A DNA stretch of 64,000 nucleotides. Source: Romanomermis culicivorax. Lineage: Eukaryota; Nematoda; Enoplea; Mermithida; Mermithidae. Made by a program: the position numbers and the translations under genes. This document shows positions 37,804 to 47,539 of this stretch, piece by piece. The stretch spans positions 930,001 to 994,000 of the forward strand of contig CAWUHX010000071.1 of NCBI GenBank assembly GCA_963922205.1, given 5' to 3'. Below the pieces are notes generated by a model. That model was not told the origin of the DNA and made no database searches. It worked only from the letters and a program-made list of their open reading frames with translations. Numbering within the stretch: the first letter of the stretch is position 1; each line of letters begins with the position of its first letter.

Positions 37804-40157
37804 ATGCCGATTCGATTAAGATTATGGAAGAATGCTGATGTGTGCGCGCCGATCCCTGGCAGCCCTGACACAATAACTATGGACAGTAAGAGCTATAGCT
37901 CAAATCCATATTATTATGTTAGGTTCTACCATATCGAGCTTGCACAAAGGACGCCTTCATTAAGATATGGGGTAACCTGGCAAACCAAAATCGACAAGGT
38001 TGGAGATGTCTATGGGTCATTGGCTGAAAATAGGGAGTATACTATAGCCTTCCCTGAAAAGATCTTTGACTATAGACCTCTGGCCTCGGATTTACCAGGA
38101 ATTCAGCACAAATTTAGTTATAAGACGGGTGAAGGTACTGTCACCAAATTAGCTGGCAAGATTAGTCCCACCAAGACTGATAGTCTGAAAGGTGAGGACA
38201 AACAGCAAGCTGAAGTAGGTGTAGTTGAATTTCTGATACTTTCAGGTCAGGAAGTCCAAATGTTGGAAAGCGAAATCTTCAGCGATGCAGTGGGACTGCC
38301 GGCTGAGGATGAATCGCAAGACCAAGGACTTGATGATGAGGACGTGACTGAACTGTCGGAAGAAGAGCAGCAGCAAGAGCAATCGGTTCCGGCAACGGAA
38401 CTGATGCAAGCTCAAACTGCTCAGACGCAGTCTGAACTCAACAACCAGCGTCGATTAGAGGTTATTCAAAGATGGAAGAGGAGGCAAAGGAAAGGATTCG
38501 ACTCCAACGCGAACTAATGGAGGAAGAATTGGCGAAGAATGCAGCGATTTACAACAAAAAACTTCGTCAAATGGCAATTCAATTCGGACTCCAAAAGGAC
38601 GATACGGCAGCGCCCGAAATGGAAGCGAAAGTAGCCCTATTAGAGCCACCATCGCCGATGAAGGTAGATGACGATATGGCCTCCGATAAGCTCGTTATTG
38701 ACGAAACGAAAGCGGAAAGGCCCGAATCAGAGATGACGGAGAGCAAGGAGGTAATAGCATTCTCTGCTGATGGGGGTGTTCCAGGTTTGTATTCAGCCAA
38801 AGTCGTTCAGAGTATGAGAGAAAAGGGTTGGAAGGACGAGAAAATATTATTTATGGCTGAAAGGAAGAAGAAAATGAGAGTGAAGGAGAAGGAAAGGATG
38901 AAGAAGGGTATCAAGGGAGCAAAAGCAGAAGAGAAAGAGGAAGACAGTAAGATGGGGACTTCGTCCGTCATATCGACCTCAACTTCTAGGATTACCTCCA
39001 CTGCTACCCCCACTTCTCAAATTACTTCTACCTCAACTGGAACACCGTCATTGGCTACATCTTCAGTGGCAACTGCAACTCAGGATAGTACATCCAAAAC
39101 TAGTCAAACTTCAGGCGCAATAGGCCTTGCGATGGGGAAACCAATGCCGAAAGGTCAGGCAAAACCCAGCAAGGACCAAAAACCAGGAGTGGCAGCTAGT
39201 CAAGTGCAAGTGGCTGGTCCTAGTAAAATTAAGCAGGCACAGGCTGCTCAGGCAACTGAAATGCTGGAAGTGACTGCGGAAAAATTCAAGGACAGTCTCT
39301 TGGACTTCTGGGATGTCTATCAACCAAAAGCCAGAGAATCTGGACCAATATCATATTTTACGAGTGCAGTGGCCAAATATTTTGACTTTGAGCAATTCGA
39401 GTCAGAAAGGGTTTTCTTCATGGTAAATGATGCCGTTAGGGAAATCTACCGGGATTACGAACAACAGTTCAGAATCCAGGGAGCTTTTCTCTATGATCGG
39501 ACCAATTTACCAGAAGAGCTCTGGGAAAGAGTCATGTATGACTTTCTCCCCAGGTGGCTCAAGACGGAGAGAGCACCTGATGCGTTTTCCTCGGTCAGGT
39601 ATTTGGTTATGATGCTATTCCTCGTGTTGGAATGCGCCCCGCTATCCCCGATGCATATTGGAAACATTTATGCCAGGGCGATGGTGGCGGCGAATAACCA
39701 ACTGTTGAGGGTGTATAATAACCACGATACCCCCTTGGAATACAAAACGGCCTTTTGATCTGTGATGCTTAGTAGCAATCATCAGGTCGGAGTGATGGGA
39801 GCCAAAAGAAGCGCCAGTTCAGACTTACAAAGCTCTGTTAAGTTCAGTAAAGCTCAAGACGGAAAAACTGGTGCTACTTTGAAGGTTCCCGGACCTCAAG
39901 GCCAGGGTCAAGGCCAAGGAAGCCAGGAAATAGCTCCGAGTAAGCAAGGAAAGGTGCAAAAGACTGGTAACCACGGCCGAGGCCAGTTTCAGTTCCACAA
40001 CCCCAACAGGGGTGGTCATGGAGCAGTGCGTGGCAGAAGTGCCGCGCCTCAGGTGCAAGGTAGAGGAGGCCAGCAGGGCCAATGGGTATGGAGACCTTAC
40101 GGAGGTCGTGGAGGAGCCCATAGAGGGGCGCAAGGAGGCGGCGGGCCGCAACAGTAA
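37804..40157 (+). pseudogene. Element 1 ORF4: coiled-coil and RGG-tail protein, frameshifted
   Basis: This region is read in two frames. 37804-38517 (frame of ORF3) encodes a beta-rich-looking part ([20 protein letters not shown]) and a Glu/Gln-rich coil. 38472-39758 continues one frame back with a Glu/Lys/Arg helix ([19 protein letters not shown]), a Ser/Thr-rich linker (about 38950-39110) and a globular helical segment ([20 protein letters not shown]). After TGA 39756-39758 the same frame runs on through 39762-40157 as a basic Gly/Gln-rich tail with RGG and RG motifs ([19 protein letters not shown]). The 46-bp overlap with the coil continuing in both frames suggests a single-base indel near 38470 in one ancestral ORF; a programmed -1 shift is less likely because I see no slippery heptamer. 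The tail suggests RNA or DNA binding. I recognise no family for the globular part. Confidence 0.6.
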
Positions 40158-40983
40158 TTTAGCCGCATAATTTTTGGCCAGAAAATATTGTTTTCGCATT
40201 TATTTTTCACAAAAACCACAAAATAAAAAAAAAAAATATAAAACCACAAAATACAAAAAAAAATATAAAATACAAAATACAAAAAAAAAATTTTTCTTAT
40301 TTGTTGCGTGCTTTAAAATTTCTATTTGTTTTTTCGTACCTCGCATTGCCAAAATGGGCATGTACAAAATTTATTTTTTCACTTAATCTCGGTTATTATC
40401 TCGCCTTATTTTTCTTTTTTTTTCTTTGCTCAATCGATACACCGGGATTTGATTTTTTTTGTGATACTCGTACTAATGTACATATTTTGTAGTTTATTTA
40501 GATATAATAGAAAATCTTTTTTGGTGAGGGCAACGTTGGAAAAAAGGCAGAAACTTCACGGCGAAACACGCAACCGGAAAGAGATACACAGACAAATGTT
40601 CTGTCCCTGGCGTCCAGCGTAAAGCACGAAACGAAAGGTCACGGGATGGACGGCAACCGAAGACCCTCGGCCCTGGTTCAGGTCAAATTGGATTCGGCGG
40701 TACGCCAACAAAGTCAAGCCGACGCGGAGTCGTTGATCCCTCGGCGTCCAGACCAAGAGGTAGCGCACCCGGACGGCCTTGTGGACATTCCGGTATGCCT
40801 GGTAAAAGACTTGACGTAAGAGGGTGGTCATTCGGAAAGCTTTCTGCAAGGGGGCATGAATGACCAAAAAGGTTCAGAAAACTGCTTTGACTGTATTAGG
40901 GCCTGAAAAGGTTCCAAAATTGTCATTGCGGCGTAATATGAATCTTTTTAACCTCCCGTTGGTCAGTTTCGAGGCTCGAGGGA
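40158..40983 (+). other. 3' untranslated region of element 1
   Basis: It begins with an A-rich low-complexity stretch (about 40200-40300, AAAACCACAAAATA units) and continues with a T-rich part and then a GC-richer part (40500-40980). The expected polypurine tract before the 3' LTR is poor: only GAGGGA at about 40978-40983. No coding sequence is supported. Confidence 0.5.
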
Positions 40984-41583
40984 TGTCAGGGATGGACATA
41001 GTCTATCTCCAGGTTGTGAAGAAATAGCCAAAGTCGACGCGTTTTGCGCCGACGCGGATTTGCATAGACACCGTGCATAAATATGCCGGTCGTCTATGTT
41101 TTTGGTCATTCATTGATTATTGTTTTATTTTATAATAAAGAAGAAATCGGCGGCCCAGTAGGGCATTATATTGTATTATTTTGTTATATTATTTGTGGTG
41201 GAGCACTTCGGCCTTAAATACAACGACCCGCGGCCGACAGCCTTTGGATTTCTCGCAGCGGAGGGAACGCAGGTTAGACCCCGGATATCTGGAGAGCCAC
41301 CCAGCGTGCAAGTCTACATTTACAACTCGGTTCTCGGCCTGACTTCTGATTTTGCCCCTGGTTTGAAGTTACTTGAGCTCAGGGTGTTATCTTATCTTCT
41401 GCAGTTCTTGGGGACGAAAGCAGGAGACCTTTGTTGATTTGGAGACTGACCGAACTGTTGCAAACTGATTCTACCTAAGGTTTCGGCCTGATTAGGTGAA
41501 TTAGCTAGTGACTGATCAGGTCTATTTTTGGTATCAAATCCTTTATTTATATTTCTCAACTTCCACCAAGTCCCATTTCAACA
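40984..41583 (+). repeat. 3' LTR of element 1
   Basis: 600 bp, aligned without gaps to the 5' LTR, with four substitutions. AATAAA lies at 41134-41139. It is followed by the ACTG target duplication. Confidence 0.95.
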
Positions 41584-41587
41584 ACTG

Positions 41588-44246
41588 CAGTTACGAAACA
41601 AAAAGACTATGGTAAATTGGAAAACTGTAAAAGATGTGTTTTCATTCACCTATCGGCATAGTGTTCTAAATGGAAAATTTCAATAAATCCACGAAAGTGA
41701 AACGACTACTGTATAGCAGCATATTTCTTTGAATTTGTTGTTGCTTATAAATCGCAGATTTTAGTTGAGGAAAGATAGAGTTGATAACGGCGCATTAAAA
41801 ATACCCCCTGGATTGGGCTAATGGCTTTTTCGGAATTGGCCTTTTGGTCCCGAAGGTAACTAAACCAACGACTTTTAGAATTCAAATGCAGAGGCATTCG
41901 GTAACTGTGGAAATGTATGTACAACTTATTTATTTTACGGATCAGGTTATCATCCTATAAATTTTAATGAAGTCATTAGGAAAACGTTCCATGCATGCTG
42001 CAGCACTCTCGATTCGTATTAGGAGAAGCATAGACTAATATAGCCAATGTCTGTTTCAGCCATTGAAGACTAGGATCGATAACTCTGGCTATTATTTTTC
42101 AGTCGAAAAGCTTTAGAGAAGGGGAAAAGGAATAGTCGAGGCTCGCCAGTTTCTCCACTCAAATGTCATAACAATTGTGTGTAGCGTTTTCCCGTCCACA
42201 AATCCCAAACTTGTCAGCTTTTCCTCTGCTTCACGAAATGTGTCAAATTTTGTTGTGGCAAATGTTTGAGTTCTAGGATTTTCGAGCGAATCGGGATGAG
42301 GACAAAATAATTGCTCGGTAAGTTTTTTATATTTTCCGTCCAATTTCTTTTTTTCTCAATTTTTCTTGCTTGTTTATTACCATTTTTCTTGGTTAGAATT
42401 GTGTATCTGTACGATATATTCTTCCGGCTGATCGGTATTACCAATGCTATATCAGCACTTGAATATGTCTGTTGAGCCTTCAGAGTACTCCATCTATGAA
42501 GCAGTTTTTCATGCAATATCAAGTCTTTAAACGACTAAACTTGCTATTGGGAAATCTTCTTCAATAACTGACATTAAACAACTTTCTAGAATAAATCCTC
42601 CTAAATCGAGTTCGATTGATAAGAAAATAAGGCATCGAATCAGATCAATCATTTTTCGAGTTTTTAAGGGATATAATCTTTCAGAAGCTGTGCCTATTTT
42701 AATGGACATAATCCGCCAATGACATGGGCGTCAAATACATTTTCTTTTCTGTATCAAAACTAATCTATGTTTTAACGATATAAAAACATTTTTGATTCTT
42801 AACATCGTGAGTAATTATTGTAGATCTAGGCCACTAAGTCATGAATTGCAGGAAACGAAATGATATCAATTATTTTCTTTGCTCAGCTAACCCTCGATTA
42901 AGTATCTGTGATTTAGTATTTTTTTTTCATTATTTCGAGTATGTTTCTCGACCACATTCATCATAGGTCCGTATGAGTATGAGTTTCAGCGAACTACAAT
43001 ATCCAATCCTGATTGATCTTTCCTCAAAGTCGTACAAATAAAGTACAAATTTATAAGATAAAATTTGACAAATTTATCGATTAGCTTTGTACAAGAAATG
43101 TCTGGGACAGGTTTCATTAGAGAATCTGCAGCTTAACTCTGTAGGCATTGTCGTTAACTATATCTAAAAGTGCAGCTTTCCTACACAGAACGTTATGGAG
43201 AAAGCTAACCTGTACCTTGCTGTATCCAAGCGGCAAAGAGTTGGTTGCAGCTTACTGATCAACTGAGAGATGCAGCCTCAGCAAGACATACTTTCAGAGA
43301 GCGTCAATCATCTAACGGATAACTTTAAAAATAAGTGCCCCTCGGAATTTCATATTTTGTAGTTTCTGGCGCTAAGAATGATGTCAAAATATTTTTCGTT
43401 TTGAAAATCAAAATTGGAGAATCCAGAGAACCCCAAACTTAAGATTTCTGTCATTTTTACCGAAAAAATTGTATGCTCGAAAGAAATTACTGTAGAAGAG
43501 CCAAAACAAAAGATAAGTCTGTGAAACGTGATAGCTTTACCCCAAAGAGGTTTAAACAAAGCTGTGGAAATCTAATGGATTTTCACAGTTTTGTTTCAAT
43601 CCGTTATCTTGCTGTTTCATGCAATTTTATATCTAACATATATTAAACAAATGAAATAGAATTTTCCAGTTTTTCTTGCATTAGTTGCCAAAGCGGTCTT
43701 GTATATAGCTCGCATCGCTTTAGGTATATTAAGTGAAAAAATGTGTTGATATTGTTTATGATGACGTTTCCGGAATATCTTTGCGACCGACGTGTGCTTA
43801 CTATTATAATATCAAACCGAGTATTTTTGACTGATTAGATGTATTGTCTGATTTTCTGAATCCTTTTTGTGATAAAAAAAACTGCAACAGCCGCTGATTT
43901 CATTTCAAGGATCTGAAGTGATTTAAATATTTGAATAAGTGTTGTTAATTTTCATATCCTTAGCAGTATACACATGTTGACTCATTGTCATGTCAGTTTT
44001 TTTTGGTTGGAATATCCGTTTTTGTATAAAACTTCGTTCAAGATAATATTGCATATTTTATCGAACACAGAATCGATTTTTATCATACTGATTTCCATTT
44101 GCAGAATTCTAGAAAACGTAACCTTCAGTCAAAATCGTCAGAAGTTTATTAATTGTCTGATTAGATCAATTTTTTCTGCCACATTTTCTTCCTGTTTCAC
44201 TTCTTTTCTATATGCTATTTTATATTTTATCTTTCGATATAGAAAA
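41588..44246. other. Intergenic spacer between element 1 and the arrestin-type gene
   Basis: Most of this stretch shows no gene. The only coding hint is the minus-strand cluster listed next. The 3' part leads into the arrestin-type gene; an acceptor-like CGATATAG lies four bases before its ATG. Confidence 0.3.
42113..42709 (-). CDS. Possible minus-strand gene or gene remnant, unrecognised
   Basis: Three open segments follow one another on the minus strand in different frames: 42709-42527 (MIDLIRCLIFLSIELDLGGF), 42522-42214 (LHEKLLHRWSTLKAQQTYSS, ADIALVIPISRKNISYRYT) and 42343-42113 (LTEQLFCPHPDSLENPRTQ, FREAEEKLTSLGFVDGK). Composition is protein-like, and a donor-like GGTAATA follows ILTKKNG. 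I could not find splice sites that join all three cleanly, and I recognise no family. It may be an unannotated gene, a decayed one, or chance. Confidence 0.25.
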
Positions 44247-47200
44247 ATGGTCAAAATCGATTATTTCGACATCCAGTTCGATTCGAAAGCAAAAGTTTTC
44301 TATGCCGGGCAGCAAATCAGTGGCGCTGTTATAGCCGGTATAGAAAATCCAATCAAAGTTTTGAGTATCGAAATTCGCGTCATCGGTATGTAATAAAAAG
44401 GGTTCCCAAATGCATGCATGCAAAATGCAAAATATCAGCACTGTTGTAAAAACCGATATTCCGAGAGAATGACACCTTTAAATTCTAATTCCAAGGTCCT
44501 AATGGACGCATGATTCTTATTTTTAGAGGCATCCTGTATGCCCATTGCTTATATGTAGTTTTTTTTTAAACTTCCTGTTGATTTCTTTGGACAGGTGAAG
44601 CCAGGACGTCGTGGATAAACAAAACATCGGACAAGATTTTCGAAAATAGCAGCACTTATTTAAAGGAAGTTTTCGCGTCGCCTTATTTGCATAAGATCAG
44701 CGATGGCGAATTGATGCCCAGCGGAGTTCATACTGTACCATTCTCTTTCACTTTGCCCGATAATTTGCCGGCCAGTTTCGACGGCGAATACGGCTACGTC
44801 AGGTACGCAAGTTTTCAGAAAAATTGAAAAATCGCCTACATATAGTCTGTATTTCTTAAAATGATTCCAAATTGTTTACTCGGAAAGCAACAGTATATTT
44901 AATCTTTTTGTTATTTTCGTCCGAGCCATACGTCGTACGGAATTGAAATTTGGTGAGACTACTCAATTCACAAGTTTTTTGAGAAAAAATCTCAAGAAAA
45001 AAGACCTTCTGTAAACGACTTTCAAGTCTAGTCGATTTAGTATACTGCATTCATTTTGAAATAATCGAGGTGGCAGACAAAATTTTACATAAAATTGTTG
45101 AAGGATCGTTGATTTTATATGATAATTTTGTTCCTTCATGATACCGGCGCTTTGATGATCGCTCTTTTCAAGCATTTCAAGATTGTAGAAATTGGTTTCC
45201 TGATCTCTAGTAAGGCTGCGTTTTTTGAAATTCCGATCGTTGCATCGATTATTTCAAAATGGATGGAGTATAGTCCAGTTAACTATAGTGTGGCACTTTA
45301 GAGCTGTTCTTCGATTGTTGTAATAGTCATTTTAAAAAAATGCTGGAGTTAATTGTCAGTTATATTAAAAAGAAATCACTATTAATGTTATCTACACTAG
45401 TAAATCGATTAATGTTTATGAAACCGGATCCAGTGCAATATTTTTGACTGTTCCCAAAAAATTTAAACCCAAATCAAAATACGAACACTACCCAAACAAA
45501 ATAATTTAGTGTTTTTCTACAGTACAAAGTTTTCTGTTTTGTGAAAATTAAGGATCAAATTGAACTCACTTTTTTGGTTTTCGCTGCGTTCATCATTTTA
45601 AAGTAATGGACTATAGTATAATTTTGCTATCAAAGGCGAAAGACCGAAACCTCAGATCTGCTCTGGTTACTGTAAGATACCATTTTTAGTCGGGCCGTTT
45701 CTTTTTAATCACCCTTTATATTCCTTCATTATGCAACAGTTAAAAAGTAGCAAGAGTTATAGTCTGTTCTTGAAATGTTTGCAAACGCTAAGAGTGGGAA
45801 AGCAAGTACTATTTTATATTATTACAATTTCCTGCAGAACCATACGTCGCATATAAATTTGCGAGCCTACTCAACTAACCCTTGCCATTTTTGAGCAAGA
45901 AGTTCTACTGTAAAAAACTTATGTAAACGACCTTGCTAGGGTAGTTTTTTTTATTTTTCAATTTACAAGCATTTTGTAAAAAGAGACCATAGTAAAGTCG
46001 TTATAACCGTTTTAACAAAGCTTTATTGTAGAATTTTTTATTTAAAAACTGTTAGAGACTAGTTGAGCATGCTTACAAATTTCCACTTCCATGCGACGTT
46101 TGTTCTAGCAGAAAATCGTAAAAACGTGAAACAGTACTTACTCCCCGATTTTATGATTCAAAAGCATTCCAAGAAAAAAAGACTATTGATTATGAATTCA
46201 AAATTTCATATTCAAAACGCTTGATGAAGATTCTTTCGTCTTTTTTTATGAGTTTCACTGAAAAGTCTTGTATATGATAAACACACACTATTCAAATAAA
46301 TAAACTTATGAGTTCACAAGTATGATTAATGCAACTACTTTTTCGACTTATATTTAGATCACAAATTCGTATTTTTTCCAGGTATAGAGTTATCGCTGTC
46401 GTGACTTTGAGTGCCGAAGACGCCTGCCTGTTGACCGCCTTGACCGCACATTGTGGCCAAGAATTGATGTGTGAGTCTTCCTTCTACGTTCTGTCGATCG
46501 TCGACCAACGCCAAGCCGGCGCCTATTACCCGGAAAACGCCTTGTGCACGGAAGCTTGTTTCGACGTCTACGGCTGCTTTTCGTGTTGGTCCAAAGGACA
46601 AATAGAAGCTTCTTTGACAATTGCCAAGTGATTTTCATAAATTTTATTCTAATTAAATTGACATTTTGCGTCACGCTTGTGAATTTTTGTGTGGAGATGC
46701 ATGTTTGTAGAATTTGCCACTTATAGCAGATGTGAGTATTCCAGTGGTTTTGAAAAAATTGGATGACATTTTTATGTTCTTCCACTCCTACACTTCATAT
46801 TTTCAAGTGAGACGTGGAATGCAGAATAACAAAAATATAACCTACATTCGGGGACACCCTTTTTCGCAAATCAATTGCAGCAGACAGACTAAAACTTGAG
46901 CTTCAGAAAAACTCCTGCTTCCAGGTATAGGATTCCTACATGACCCTACAACTAAGCAGATGGTCATCTTCTTCACATCAGTTATGGTTGAATTTTCAGG
47001 GCTTAAATTTCGATGGAAACTATAAATCTAGAAATGTTGTTTAGTGTTTCCAAAATCGTGCATGAAATTCCCATAATTGATAAGTGATTGCAGACGTTCA
47101 CGGTTTCAAAAAATTTTTCTTTAGAACTGGATACACAATCGGCGAAACTATCCACGCCGACATCAAAGTGCACAACAAATCGACCGGCAAGAAGGTGCCC

Positions 47201-47539
47201 ATCCTGTTGGAATTGGTCCAAGAAGCCTTGTTCAAATCCATGAGCCGATACGAAAACGTCTACGACCACAAAACGCACAGTCGTACTATCGAAAACGCCC
47301 AAACGGCGCCAGTCGACCCGGGAAGGACGTCGGACGTTTCGTTGGCTTTGCCGTTGAATACGACGTTGACGCCTACGAGCGTTGGCGACAATTTGATTAT
47401 CAACGTAACGTACAAAATTCGCCTCTATTTGGGAGAACATTATGTCATTTGCACGCCCGTTTTCATAGCTACAGTAAATTCAACGCCTTCTGAAGCGGCG
47501 TCCAAATTGGCCGATGATTCGAACGTTCCTACTGTATGA
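44247..47539 (+). CDS. Arrestin-domain protein (ARRDC/alpha-arrestin type), four exons
   Basis: Exons by eye: 44247-44385, 44595-44802, 46382-46627, 47125-47539; phases join and give 335 residues plus stop. Alpha-arrestins are adaptors that link membrane proteins to ubiquitin ligases and endocytic sorting. The N-terminal arrestin fold is seen in the start IDYFDIQFDSKAKVFYAGQQ, ISGAVIAG, ISDGELMPSGVHTVPFSFTL and FDGEYGYVRYRVIAVV. The C-terminal fold begins with a Cys-rich CFDVYGCFSCWSKGQIEASL and TGYTIGETIHADIKVHNKST, and ends VTYKIRLYLGEHYVICTPVF. No PPxY motif is visible in the short C-terminus, which most alpha-arrestins carry for ligase binding, so this may be one of the tail-less worm ARRD types. 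Donors and acceptors are all GT-AG. Intron 2 (1.58 kb) contains repeat copies. Confidence 0.85.
45246..45612 (+). repeat. Interspersed inverted-repeat family 1, copy D
   Basis: The right end (TTTTCGCTGCGTTCATCATTTTAAAG) matches the right ends of copies A and B. The left end (ATTATTTCAAAATGGATGGAGTATAG) is the inverted left terminus. A separate terminus-like segment (ACTGCATTCATTTTGAAATAATCG) lies at about 45042-45070. The copy lies in the arrestin-type intron 2. Confidence 0.5.
45755..46190. repeat. Two adjacent family 3 elements
   Basis: At about 45765-45990 the sequence runs from TATAGTCTGTTCTTGAAATG to GTAAAAAGAGACCATAGTAA. A second copy follows from about 45990 (TCGTTATAACCGTTTTAACAAAGC) to AAGAAAAAAAGACTATTGAT at 46185. 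Both are in intron 2 of the arrestin-type gene. Confidence 0.5.

Larger units (their letters stand above)
27652..41587 (+). mobile_element. LTR retrotransposon (element 1), Ty3/gypsy type with extra exonuclease block
   Basis: This is a complete 13.9-kb insertion. Two 600-bp LTRs (27656-28255 and 40984-41583) start TGTCAG and end CAACA; they differ at four positions, so the insertion is young. The 4-bp target duplication ACTG flanks it at 27652-27655 and 41584-41587. It inserted into an older family 1 repeat. Order: LTR, primer site, gag, protease, reverse transcriptase, RNase H, integrase, 1.1-kb spacer, exonuclease ORF, second ORF with RGG tail, 3' UTR, LTR. Domain order RT-RH-IN and a D-35-E integrase place it in Ty3/gypsy. 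At almost 14 kb it is much longer than usual gypsy elements (5-8 kb). The copy carries six in-frame stops and one frameshift, so it is probably not autonomous as it stands. Confidence 0.95.

Noticed and set aside
28354-40157. TGA as a sense codon in this genome
   Set aside because: The arrestin-type and astacin genes and the 374-residue protein end at TGA and the L1-type gene at TAG exactly where their families end, and TAA and TAG stops also interrupt the elements.
43974-44246. Upstream in-frame start for the arrestin-type protein
   Set aside because: The extension is Phe/Ile-rich intron-like sequence; the ATG at 44247 gives the normal N-terminus of the family.
46359-46785. Arg-rich minus-strand frames opposite arrestin exon 3
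   Set aside because: Mirror of the GC-richer exon; the plus-strand exon has domain motifs and matching splice phases. The same holds for 47003-47440.
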